Below are positions 1-7,761 of a DNA stretch of 38,651 bases, piece after piece. The translations under genes and the position numbers were made by a program. The stretch is from Ruminococcaceae bacterium UBA5391 (GTDB lineage: Bacteria; Bacillota; Clostridia; Oscillospirales; Acutalibacteraceae), in contig DHOL01000002.1 in NCBI GenBank assembly GCA_002410755.1, positions 27,028 to 65,678 of the forward strand, given 5' to 3'. The number at the start of each line of letters is the position of its first letter. The stretch's first letter is position 1. A model generated the notes under the pieces. It was not told the origin of the DNA. It worked only from the letters and a program-made list of their open reading frames with translations, and did no database searches.

Positions 1-1
1 G

Positions 2-166
2 CTGGACGAGAAAGAAAAACTCGTTATTTCGCTGTATTATAAAGAACATCTGAAAATTAAAGAAATATCGGAAATTTTGAATATCAGTGATTCCAGGGTT
101 TCTCAGATTCATTCCAGTGCGCTAAAAAAGCTGAGGAAAAAAATCGGGGCTTATCTGACACAATAG
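2..166 (+). CDS. fliA: FliA/WhiG-type flagellar sigma factor, C-terminal end (partial)
   Basis: The 54 residues before the TAG at 164-166 are sigma-70 region 4, the helix-turn-helix that contacts the -35 element. The reading LDEKEKLVISLYY, then KIKEISEILNIS and SRVSQIHSSALKKLR, is the pattern of FliA/SigD (sigma-28) factors. The gene begins outside the window. Flagellar rod genes follow 29 bases downstream on the same strand, which fits a flagellar sigma factor at the end of the fla/che operon. Three sigma-28 promoters later in the window would be its targets. Identity as FliA rather than another sigma factor rests on the region 4 pattern plus context. Confidence 0.8.
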   Translation: MDEKEKLVISLYYKEHLKIKEISEILNISDSRVSQIHSSALKKLRKKIGAYLTQ

Positions 167-195
167 AAAAAACTAATGAAGGAGGAACAGAAAAG

Positions 196-930
196 ATGGT
201 CAGGGGCTTTTACATGCTTACTTCCGGGATGCTGACACAAAACAGGATCCTGGACACTGTCAGCAACAATATGGCAAATGCTGAGACAAATGGCTATAAA
301 GCTCAGCACCTTTCTTCCAGGACGTTCGGAGAGATAATGCTTGACCGCATTGATTCCCAGCGGACTCCGATTGGAAAAACGACGCTGATGGCAACGGCAG
401 CGGACAAAACGGATACCGACTTTTCACAGGGAGCGTTTTCATCAACCGGCCGCAACCTTGATTTTGCTGTCAGCGGTGACGGCTTTTTTGCCGTCCAGGG
501 AAATGGCGGGACTTACTATACTCGGAACGGCAGTTTTAACTTGGATAATAATGGCTATCTTGTGCTGAACGGTGTTGGCCGAATTCTTGGGAAGGATGGC
601 CAGCCTATTCGTCTTGGCACGGATAATGTAACCTGTGACCGCGAGGGAAACCTTTTTGTCGGGAATCAGTTAGCCAGCAGCATTGGTATTTACCAGTTTC
701 CCGACAATGCAGCGCTAAACACGGTGGATGAGGGCCTTTTTCAGGGTGGAAATGCTACGCTGAAACAGGCACCGCAGATTGTATGGAAATCTGTTGAGTC
801 TTCCAACGCTGATATGGGGGAAGAGCTGACGCATGGCATTGCTTCCCAGCGTAGCCTACAGTCCTGCTCAATGGCGCTGAAAATGTATGACCAGATTCTT
901 GGTAAGGCTGTTGATATCGGAAAAGTTTAA
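196..930 (+). CDS. flgF: Flagellar hook-basal body protein, FlgF/FlhO-like
   Basis: A 244-residue axial protein of the flagellar rod/hook family, exported by the flagellar type III system and built into the rod outside the membrane. The N-terminus carries the flagellar rod signature (SNNMANAETNGYK, about residues 23-35). The middle has the FlgE/F/G-like core (about 90-150, with DFAVSGDGFFAV and YYTRNGSF). The C-terminus keeps the helical region that packs with the N-terminus. GGAGG at 181-185 precedes the ATG by ten bases. It is followed after 19 bases by a second family member, as with flhO-flhP of Bacillus. FlgF and FlgG-like names are hard to separate from sequence alone; the family call is firm. 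Confidence 0.85.
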   Translation: MVRGFYMLTSGMLTQNRILDTVSNNMANAETNGYKAQHLSSRTFGEIMLDRIDSQRTPIGKTTLMATAADKTDTDFSQGAFSSTGRNLDFAVSGDGFFAVQGNGGTYYTRNGSFNLDNNGYLVLNGVGRILGKDGQPIRLGTDNVTCDREGNLFVGNQLASSIGIYQFPDNAALNTVDEGLFQGGNATLKQAPQIVWKSVESSNADMGEELTHGIASQRSLQSCSMALKMYDQILGKAVDIGKV

Positions 931-949
931 AAGCAGGGAGTGATTTAAA

Positions 950-1657
950 TTGACTGTTGGATTTCGTACTGCCTCTACTGGAATGTACTGGGCACAAAAA
1001 GCCATGAATGTTACAGCTAATAACATTGCGAACCTTTCTACGGATGGATTTAAAGCAGATAGCCCTTCCTTTGCTGATCTCCTCTACACAAATGTAAAAG
1101 AGCAGGAAGTGGCACCGGAACTGAAAGTTGGGCATGGAAGCAAGCTGGGGAAGACTGATACCATTTTTGGAACTTCCGGCATGACAGAAACGGACCTTCC
1201 ACAGGATTATGCTTTAACAGATCAGAGAAATTTCTTTGCAGTAAAAACTTCGGACGGACAGACGGTATATACAAGGGATGGCCGGTTTGGCTTGTCACAG
1301 CGCGGCGACGGTCGTTTTTACCTTGCAGATTCTTCCGGAAACCTTGTACTCAGTTCAAACGGTCAGACGATTCCCGTAACAGATTCTAAGGCTAAGCAAA
1401 ATGTTGGCGTTTTTACATTCCGCAACTTGGACGGCCTAATTAAGAACGGGGACAGTTGCTATGTCTCGACGAACCGTTCGGGGTCTGCGGTTACCGTACA
1501 GAATGCCGATATTTGTCAGGAATGTCTGGAATCTTCTGGAACTGATTTTGCAACAGAGATGTCAAATGTCATACTTCAGGAGCGCGCCTATGACCTGGAT
1601 GCCAAAATGGCAGTAATGACAGATGAAGTGATGCAGACAGTAAATAGCCTGCGCTGA
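950..1657 (+). CDS. flgG: Flagellar rod protein, FlgG/FlhP-like
   Basis: A 235-residue flagellar axial protein. Residues about 20-36 read VTANNIANLSTDGFKAD, the classical rod/hook N-terminal motif, and the last 35 residues (NVILQERAYDLDAKMAVM, then the MQTV region) match the FlgG-type C-terminal helix. The start is a TTG at 950 preceded by a GGGAG site; no better ATG lies upstream, and the TTG gives the standard family N-terminus. It is transcribed with the upstream flgF-like gene and downstream fapA. The middle is more divergent than the ends, which is normal for this family. Likely a distal-rod component exported through the flagellar secretion apparatus. Confidence 0.85.
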   Translation: MTVGFRTASTGMYWAQKAMNVTANNIANLSTDGFKADSPSFADLLYTNVKEQEVAPELKVGHGSKLGKTDTIFGTSGMTETDLPQDYALTDQRNFFAVKTSDGQTVYTRDGRFGLSQRGDGRFYLADSSGNLVLSSNGQTIPVTDSKAKQNVGVFTFRNLDGLIKNGDSCYVSTNRSGSAVTVQNADICQECLESSGTDFATEMSNVILQERAYDLDAKMAVMTDEVMQTVNSLR

Positions 1658-1696
1658 GGGACTGTTAGGGAAGAAATTATTTGGAGGGGTTAAAAA

Positions 1697-3172
1697 ATGG
1701 GTATGACCAGAAAGGATGGGCAGGCTTCTATTGGGGAAGTCAAAGAAAAAGTGCCAAAACTGGAGGTAGGTGTCTCCGGTGACAAAATGACAGCGTATCT
1801 TACTGTGAAAGATATGCCGCCGGAGCAGGTGCTTGCGGAAAAATCAGTAACTGGCCTTTTAGCGGAAAAAGGTGTTACTAATGGCCTTTGCCTGGATAAT
1901 ATCCGGCGTTACTGTGCCGGAAAAAATTACTCAAAACCACTGGTCTGTGCAAAAGGAACCCAGCCTGAAGATGAAGGGGAAGCAAAGCTTATCTATCTCT
2001 TTCGGACGGATCAGAAGGGACTGCCTGTTAAACGTGCGGACGGTACGGTCGATTATCGCAACCTTGATATTGTTCAGAATGTGAAAAAGGGGGATGTGCT
2101 TTGCCGGATTATTCCGCCTCCTCCAGGGAAAGACGGGGAAGATGTCTATGGCAAGCCAGTTTCATTCCGGAAATGTAGGCTTCCGGTTTTCCCAAGGGGT
2201 CTTCATACTTTAGTATCACAAGACCGAATGGAACTTTCCGCTGCTATTGATGGCTGCATTGATTACAGGAAAAACATTTTGAATGTAAATGAGACTTTTG
2301 TTGTAAAGGGCGATGTTGACAATTCGTCCGGTAACATCAATTTTATTGGGACTGTTATTGTCCGGGGCGATGTTCTGGAAGGATTCTCTGTAAAAGCTGG
2401 CGGTGATATTTCAGTCTATGGTATGGTAGAAGGTGCTACCTTGCAGGCGGCCGGGAACATAACAGTTGCAAGCGGAATTAATGGATTAAGCGGCGGCAGT
2501 ATTTCTGCAGGCGGAAATATTGAATCAAAGTATATCCAAAATGCAACGGTGCGCTGTGGCGGAGACCTTTATGCTGACGTACTGATGAACAGCAAGGTAA
2601 AAGCCAAGCAGTCAGTTATCATGCGTGGCAGAAAAGCGTCTATTATGGGTGGGGACTGCTGCGCGGGAAAACAGGTATATGCTAAAAATATCGGTACGAT
2701 AAATAATTTGAAAACGGATCTTGTTATTGATTCTCAAGAACTTTATAGTGCTATCACAGGGACGTCTGCCAGTAAGAATCAGATTGACAGCCTGAACCGG
2801 GAAATTTCAAAGGAAAGCGCAAAACAACGAAGCCTCAGGGGACAGCTTGACTCAGCAAAGCGACAATCCATGCAGAGTAAAAATTCTGCAAAAGAGACAT
2901 CACTGATGAAGAGTCTACTGCAAAGGATTAGAGTTTCCGAAAAAGCAGTAGAAAGCTATCAGCGTCAAATTTCAACCCTTCAGAAAGCACCGGTAAGTTC
3001 CGTCGCTGATTTTAATGTGATTGGACTGAAAATAATTTTTGCGGGAACAAAAATTACTATTGGTAATTGCAGCATTACTTTGAACAGCAATTATAACAAT
3101 ACTAAATTTTATATTGAAAAAGGACAAGTCATTTCAGGGCCACTTTTGCCGTCAGACGAGAAAATGCTGTAA
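1697..3172 (+). CDS. fapA: FapA family (DUF342) flagellar assembly-associated protein
   Basis: A 491-residue protein with the FapA layout. It has an N-terminal alpha/beta domain (about 1-200), then a long right-handed beta-helix of Gly-rich repeats such as GNINFIGTVIVRGDV and VKAGGDISVYGMVEGA (about 205-350). A charged, helix-rich stretch of coiled-coil character follows (about 360-425) before a short C-terminal beta segment. GGAGGGG sits nine bases ahead of the ATG. The biochemical role of FapA is poorly defined in general; the family occurs in flagellar operons of Gram-positive bacteria and has been linked to cell-surface or polar organisation in other groups. Position between rod genes and cheC is typical. 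Family assignment is strong, function is not. Confidence 0.8.
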   Translation: MGMTRKDGQASIGEVKEKVPKLEVGVSGDKMTAYLTVKDMPPEQVLAEKSVTGLLAEKGVTNGLCLDNIRRYCAGKNYSKPLVCAKGTQPEDEGEAKLIYLFRTDQKGLPVKRADGTVDYRNLDIVQNVKKGDVLCRIIPPPPGKDGEDVYGKPVSFRKCRLPVFPRGLHTLVSQDRMELSAAIDGCIDYRKNILNVNETFVVKGDVDNSSGNINFIGTVIVRGDVLEGFSVKAGGDISVYGMVEGATLQAAGNITVASGINGLSGGSISAGGNIESKYIQNATVRCGGDLYADVLMNSKVKAKQSVIMRGRKASIMGGDCCAGKQVYAKNIGTINNLKTDLVIDSQELYSAITGTSASKNQIDSLNREISKESAKQRSLRGQLDSAKRQSMQSKNSAKETSLMKSLLQRIRVSEKAVESYQRQISTLQKAPVSSVADFNVIGLKIIFAGTKITIGNCSITLNSNYNNTKFYIEKGQVISGPLLPSDEKML

Positions 3173-3206
3173 GCCAAGCGCTAAAATAGAATTTTGAGGT
3201 GTTTCA

Positions 3207-3830
3207 ATGTCTATTAAAGATTTCAGCCAGTTAAGCGATTTACATATTGATGTTCTGCGGGAAATTGGAAATATCGGAGCAGGCAATGCTGCTACTTCGC
3301 TTGCCCAGCTCCTGAACCGGAAAATTGATATGAAGACACCGGTCGTGCGTATTATGGACATCGCGGACGTTGATAAGGCTTTGGGCGGCCCAGAAACGCC
3401 TGTCGTTGCAATCCTTGTGGAAGTAGGCGGTGACATTCAGGGTATTATGATGTTTGTAATAAGGCAGCATTTTACTCAGTTGCTGCTGAAATCGCTGCTG
3501 GAGGAAGAAAATGTCGATTGCTTGCATTTAAATGATATGGATCGTTCCGCCATTTCGGAAATTGGAAATATCATGATTGGATCTTATATTTCTGCTATTT
3601 CGGAGCTTGCGCATCTGGAAATAAAAATATCCGTTCCGGCTGTTACAGCAGACATGGTTGGCTCACTTTTAACAGTTCCCGCTGCAGAAATGGGGTCTAC
3701 TTCCGATAAGATCATATTTGTTGAAGATGATTTTAAAAATTCAAATGATACAATCTCTGCCAATATGATGCTGATCCCAAGCCTTGATTCGGTCGAAATC
3801 TTAATGAATGGTTTGGGGATAGCTTTATGA
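3207..3830 (+). CDS. cheC: CheY-P phosphatase CheC
   Basis: A 207-residue CheC/CheX/FliY-family phosphatase that dephosphorylates CheY-P and binds CheD during adaptation. Both active-site motifs of the (D/S)-x3-E-x2-N-x22-P type are intact. The first is D15, E19, N22 and P45; the second is S114, E118, N121 and P144, in both cases with exactly 22 residues between Asn and Pro. Two intact sites mark true CheC rather than CheX. The stop overlaps the start of cheD (ATGA), implying translational coupling and matching their known physical complex. The GAGGTG site lies seven bases before the ATG at 3207. No cheY is present in this window. Confidence 0.93.
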   Translation: MSIKDFSQLSDLHIDVLREIGNIGAGNAATSLAQLLNRKIDMKTPVVRIMDIADVDKALGGPETPVVAILVEVGGDIQGIMMFVIRQHFTQLLLKSLLEEENVDCLHLNDMDRSAISEIGNIMIGSYISAISELAHLEIKISVPAVTADMVGSLLTVPAAEMGSTSDKIIFVEDDFKNSNDTISANMMLIPSLDSVEILMNGLGIAL

Positions 3831-4324
3831 ATGATTTTATTACAATTGGAATTTCTGACATGCAAGTTTCATCTGCTCCTGCGGCCTTTGTAACATATGC
3901 TCTTGGCTCCTGCGTTGGGATATGCCTATATGATCCTGTGTGCAAGGTTGGAGGTTTGGGCCATATTATGCTTCCTTATTTTCCAGAAGATCACCCGAAT
4001 GAAAGAGTTCATCGCTATGCCGACACATGCCTGCCGGAAATGGTAAAGGCCATGCAACGAATGGGATGTATTCCGTCCCGCATAACGGCAAAAATTGCCG
4101 GTGGCGCCAAAATGTTTAATGTTGCAGATGACTGTGGCTTTGGAAACATCGGTGCGCGGAACATTGCTGCAGTAAAAGAGACACTCCAAAAATTAAAGGT
4201 CCGTATCATTGCTGAAGATACGGGCCTCGATTATGGTAGGACAGTTTATTTCTATACCGATAATGGAACAATGGTTGTAAAATCCTGTACAAAGGGGACT
4301 AAAACATTTCAGGAATGTTTTTGA
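3827..4324 (+). CDS. cheD: Chemoreceptor glutamine deamidase CheD
   Basis: A 165-residue CheD that deamidates specific glutamines of methyl-accepting chemotaxis proteins and is modulated by CheC. The cysteine-protease-like triad can be read: T23, C29 in LGSCVGICLYD, and H46 in GGLGHIMLP, with the spacing seen in the Thermotoga enzyme. Its ATG shares bases with the cheC stop. Its last 16 bases overlap the 3' end of the convergent FliT/FlgN-like gene, so there is no room for a terminator between the two operons. Substrate candidates include the MCP encoded at 7762-9276. Confidence 0.95.
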   Translation: MNDFITIGISDMQVSSAPAAFVTYALGSCVGICLYDPVCKVGGLGHIMLPYFPEDHPNERVHRYADTCLPEMVKAMQRMGCIPSRITAKIAGGAKMFNVADDCGFGNIGARNIAAVKETLQKLKVRIIAEDTGLDYGRTVYFYTDNGTMVVKSCTKGTKTFQECF

Positions 4325-4764
4325 TAAGCTCCCTGTGGTGTTGCCCTGTGGCCGGACTGCATAAGCTTTTGCAGTCGGTCACATTCTTTTTGCAACCTTT
4401 TTCTGCATATTGAGTCCATAGAGAGAATATTTTGCAAAAGACCTCTACATTTTATGCTGCACTGCAAAAACTCAGTTTCTTCCGCTGTGCAGCCTTCCTG
4501 TGTAGCTTTGCCAGAAAGGATAGCCTTGCTGCGCTCCTGATTTTCCACTGGCAACATACAGCAGGCATTTTGAATGATTGCTTCGCATTTTTTCAGCCGT
4601 CCGATATAAATTTGCCGCTGTTCTGGCAGATCACCAATTTCAATCTCTTTTTGCCGACTCTGAACTTCCATTTGCTTTGTGAGATTTGCAATTTTTGTCA
4701 GCAAAAGCAGTTTCTGCTCCATACATTTGCGCAGGACACTTTCTGGTGATACTTTCTGTTCCAT
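4309..4764 (-). CDS. FliT/FlgN-like flagellar chaperone (tentative)
   Basis: A 151-residue, mostly helical, charged protein. The N-terminal 60 residues have the heptad-like pattern and the RQIYIGRLKKCE segment seen in FlgN/FliT-type export chaperones. Unusually, the rest contains many cysteines. The chosen ATG at 4764 shares a base with the TAA of fliS (TAATG), so translation is coupled; an in-frame extension would overlap fliS by 75 bases without a ribosome site. Position directly after fliD-fliS matches fliT in many flagellar operons. No catalytic motif is visible. Family identity is inferred from shape and context, not from a strong motif. Confidence 0.6.
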   Translation of the reverse strand: MEQKVSPESVLRKCMEQKLLLLTKIANLTKQMEVQSRQKEIEIGDLPEQRQIYIGRLKKCEAIIQNACCMLPVENQERSKAILSGKATQEGCTAEETEFLQCSIKCRGLLQNILSMDSICRKRLQKECDRLQKLMQSGHRATPQGAYQKHS

Positions 4765-5180
4765 TATTTTGTACCCAGGTTTGTCCATTTTAAACCAGCA
4801 GAACCTTTTGTGTGCAGTCCCTTTTCTGCTTCTGTCCAAGCACTCCGCAACTCTTCAAGCTGCGGGACAATTCCGTCAATATGTGATACATCACCGGTTG
4901 CTTCCGTAATGATGATTTGCCCGACCATGTAAGAATATAGACGGTTCAATGTAGCGGAAATCTGATACTTTCCATTGAGAATAACAATGAGATAATTGAG
5001 AATATTTCTACATTTTTCTGTGCATTTCAAGGCAGCTTTTTTGTTTTTTTGGCTGAATAGCCTGGAGGCAAATTTCAAATTTTTAATAACCTCATCATAC
5101 AGCCGTATGATGAGTTCACCGCCTGACATTGTACTGATGGATTGCTCTTCGTATTTTTGGATCAGATTGTTGCCGTACAT
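4764..5180 (-). CDS. fliS: Flagellin export chaperone FliS
   Basis: A 138-residue FliS, the cytoplasmic four-helix chaperone that binds the flagellin C-terminus before export. The N-terminal YEEQSISTMSGGELIIRLYD matches the family pattern (Y..n.v.ta.p..Li.mLYdg), and length is typical. An AAGGGA site sits seven bases upstream of the ATG. It lies 55 bases downstream of fliD in the usual fliD-fliS order and is probably transcribed from the sigma-28 promoter ahead of fliD. Its stop overlaps the start of the next gene by one base. Confidence 0.92.
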   Translation of the reverse strand: MYGNNLIQKYEEQSISTMSGGELIIRLYDEVIKNLKFASRLFSQKNKKAALKCTEKCRNILNYLIVILNGKYQISATLNRLYSYMVGQIIITEATGDVSHIDGIVPQLEELRSAWTEAEKGLHTKGSAGLKWTNLGTK

Positions 5181-5235
5181 AATAAAATCCCTTCGGTTTC
5201 AATTTTAAACCATTTTCTTTGGTTTCCTTCTACTT

Positions 5236-7611
5236 TTAGGAGGTCATGCTGGAAAGATAGTTGTATTGACTGGAGAGCTGAGAAATTACTTGCTCCATCC
5301 TTGTAAACTTAGCCTGAAAGTTATCTTGCTCTGTTGTAAGCTGTGACTGTAAATCTTTAATTTGGTTGTTGTATTCTGAGATTTGAGTGGAGAGTTCACT
5401 CTGATCAGCGCCAACCATTGTGCTGCTGCCGGCTACATTGAAAAGGATGCCGCTGTTACCGTAAGCTCCAACATAATTGACGATTACTTTTCTGATCCTT
5501 CCGGAAATGCCATCTTTTGAATCATCTGTATTATCAGTGCAGGTAAAAAGCTGTATAACTTTATCTGAATCATTGGTAAGAGCATTTTTTAACTTATTTT
5601 CATCAGTGATTTCCAGTTTTCCGCCGGACATATAATCAGACGAAACCGAAATGCCGATATCATTTAATGATATTCCGGCCGATTCTACAGTGTTTTCCAT
5701 TGCGCCGCGAAGATCATTCTGGAGACTCATCAGTTGCGGGTCACAAAAAAGCAACCCCTGTTTTGCTTTTTCGTTCCATTCCGTGATTTCCGTATCACTC
5801 ATTCCTTTTTTCTGGTCATCTGTAAGCGGATCATAAGACTGTGTTTTACCTGTTTCATTGCTGAGCCCATAAGGTCCCTGAGACACATCAGTATTGATTT
5901 TATCCATTAACTTGTTGTATTCATCAATAAAAGCTGAAATATTTTTATAAACATCATCTGCATTACTGGAGGCTGTAAATGAAATTTTATTTCCACCGCT
6001 AACAGTTTCTTTTTTAATATTTAGCTCCAGACCGTCGAGAGTAAAAGAATTTGTGCTCCGGGTAATATCTCTTGAAGTGCCTCCAAGAGTAACATTCATC
6101 ATTAGATCTTTACCGGATGTACATGTATTATTATCTCCGAATAGGGTAGATGCAAGATTCCCCTTGCCGCTGATATCTTTTACGCTAATCGTTTCCTGGG
6201 ACCCGGTATCGTTAGAAACAACACGGAACTTATCCAGCGTTTGGGAATAACTGATATTGACGTCCGCATCACTGTCATTGTTAATGGTATTGATGACGGT
6301 ATCCAGCTCAGTGTTGTCGTCAAAAGAAAAAGTCTTACCATTTACAGAAATCTCGTAAACGTGCACGGTGACGGGATTTCCGTCCTCATCTTTAACGGGA
6401 TTCCCATCTTTATCTGTAACAACTTTCGTCGCGGAGGAAGAAAGCGCATTTGCAAGTTCTGGTTCCGTACTGAGTTCACCAAGCGTTTTGGTCAATTCCA
6501 GACGGTTTGTCTCACCGCTTTCAATATGAAAAATTCCATCCTTGCCAAGCGTTCCGCCGTCAGATGCACCATTGATTTTAAAGACAGAAGTTGTATCGGT
6601 CGTTTCAGTCATAAAGGAAAGCTTATTGCTGCTGTCAAGAGCAACAGAAATTTTATTGCTTCCAAAAGCGCTGTCCAACTTTCCTTGCAAATAACTTTGT
6701 AGTCTCGCCGGCGTAGAATAGTTGTCGCTGTCACTTTGGTCAAATACAATATTCTTTTGCAGGCCGTCCAGTTGAAAGTTTAACGTGACGCCTGCCAGCT
6801 GAGTCTTAAGACTGCTTAGTGCATTACTGTCAATATCACCATTACTGCTAAAGGTGTAGATAGGGTTGTCATCTGTCCCACCTTTCGTTAGCTTTAAGCC
6901 GTCAATGAAATTTTGTGAAGCACCGGTAATGGTTGCACCCGTTAGGGAAAGTTTTCCGTTTGTTGCGGAAACAGTGACAGACTTTAAAGCTAAATTATTG
7001 TCAATCTGCTTTTGAAGATCGGCTGAAATTTCGGTTGCGATATCTGTAGCATTTCTAGCTGTTCCATTGCTAAATGTATTAATATCGGAGCCGATGGTGA
7101 CATTATAAGAAGACTTTCCGACTTTCAGTGTCAGGTATGAGGAAGAAGAGATTGTTGTTCCGATTGCGCTGAGCGACTCAATTTTTTCATCTGAAACTTT
7201 GTCCATTGTTGACAATGATGCGCGGGTTGCAAGTTGGGAAATACTGTTGATAATAACATTTCCTGCGTCTCCCATGGCACCAGTGGCAGTCACAGTGTCA
7301 CTGTCAGAGCTGGTCAGAATTTCTGAATCGAAAAATGACTTACTCATGATATTGGTTTCGCTCTTGGAAGAATAGGAGAAGTAGTCATCAGAGAAATTCT
7401 GGAGCATGGTTTCTATTTCACGGAACATATCACGTTTCCATTCCGCTTTTTGCTCCAACTGTTTTTGGCTGTTAATTTTTGCTGTAGTTTTGGAAGTTAG
7501 CGCTTTAATTAGCCTCTGTGTGTCAAGACCTGAAGCGAATTCTGTACCATTCAAACGGGTTGTATTGTCTAACGAATAGAATGAAGAAACTTGTGTTGAC
7601 TCTGAGCTCAT
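5236..7611 (-). CDS. fliD: Flagellar filament cap protein FliD (large form)
   Basis: FliD (HAP2) caps the filament and promotes flagellin polymerisation. The N-terminal domain (about 15-130, with ASGLDTQRLIKALTS, then helices EWKRDMFREIETMLQNFSDD) and the C-terminal domain (about 520-791, including FIDEYNKLMDKIN and a final coiled coil) are clear. At 791 residues it is much longer than common 450-550 residue FliDs; the extra length is a Ser/Thr/Asn/Asp-rich insert that includes a short DGNPV tandem. The start at 7611 has GGGGGA seven bases upstream. An in-frame extension to 7761 would run through a terminator and the sigma-28 promoter, so it is rejected. Confidence 0.92.
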   Translation of the reverse strand: MSSESTQVSSFYSLDNTTRLNGTEFASGLDTQRLIKALTSKTTAKINSQKQLEQKAEWKRDMFREIETMLQNFSDDYFSYSSKSETNIMSKSFFDSEILTSSDSDTVTATGAMGDAGNVIINSISQLATRASLSTMDKVSDEKIESLSAIGTTISSSSYLTLKVGKSSYNVTIGSDINTFSNGTARNATDIATEISADLQKQIDNNLALKSVTVSATNGKLSLTGATITGASQNFIDGLKLTKGGTDDNPIYTFSSNGDIDSNALSSLKTQLAGVTLNFQLDGLQKNIVFDQSDSDNYSTPARLQSYLQGKLDSAFGSNKISVALDSSNKLSFMTETTDTTSVFKINGASDGGTLGKDGIFHIESGETNRLELTKTLGELSTEPELANALSSSATKVVTDKDGNPVKDEDGNPVTVHVYEISVNGKTFSFDDNTELDTVINTINNDSDADVNISYSQTLDKFRVVSNDTGSQETISVKDISGKGNLASTLFGDNNTCTSGKDLMMNVTLGGTSRDITRSTNSFTLDGLELNIKKETVSGGNKISFTASSNADDVYKNISAFIDEYNKLMDKINTDVSQGPYGLSNETGKTQSYDPLTDDQKKGMSDTEITEWNEKAKQGLLFCDPQLMSLQNDLRGAMENTVESAGISLNDIGISVSSDYMSGGKLEITDENKLKNALTNDSDKVIQLFTCTDNTDDSKDGISGRIRKVIVNYVGAYGNSGILFNVAGSSTMVGADQSELSTQISEYNNQIKDLQSQLTTEQDNFQAKFTRMEQVISQLSSQYNYLSSMTS

Positions 7612-7660
7612 TTGAAATTCCCCCGTTTCTGCTGCTTTAAGAAAAACACCTTTATTATAT

Positions 7661-7687
7661 ATATCGGCATTTTGGCGGATTCCTTTA
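7661..7687 (-). promoter_or_regulatory. Sigma-28 promoter for fliD-fliS operon
   Basis: On the minus strand a TAAA -35 element (7684-7687) is followed by exactly 15 bases and GCCGATAT (7661-7668). The sigma-28/SigD consensus is TAAA-N15-GCCGATAA. The predicted start lies about 42 bases before the fliD ATG, and the upstream MCP transcript is closed by a terminator just before this promoter. Confidence 0.9.
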
Positions 7688-7721
7688 GTCCATTTTAAGA
7701 CACAGGCAGGGAAATGAAAAC

Positions 7722-7756
7722 AAAAAATCCGTCCAAAATTTTTGGACGGATTTTTT
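7722..7756 (-). terminator. Intrinsic terminator after the MCP gene
   Basis: A perfect 16-bp stem (7722-7737 with 7741-7756) and 3-base loop. Its core TCCGTCC pairs with GGACGGA and is flanked by A6 and T6. It begins six bases past the MCP stop on the minus strand. Being symmetrical, it could work in both directions. Confidence 0.92.
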
Positions 7757-7761
7757 ATCAT

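Noticed and set aside
5181..5235. Inverted repeat GGTTT...AAACC between fliD and fliS
   Set aside because: Short and AT-rich with no T run; the gap mainly carries the fliS ribosome site.
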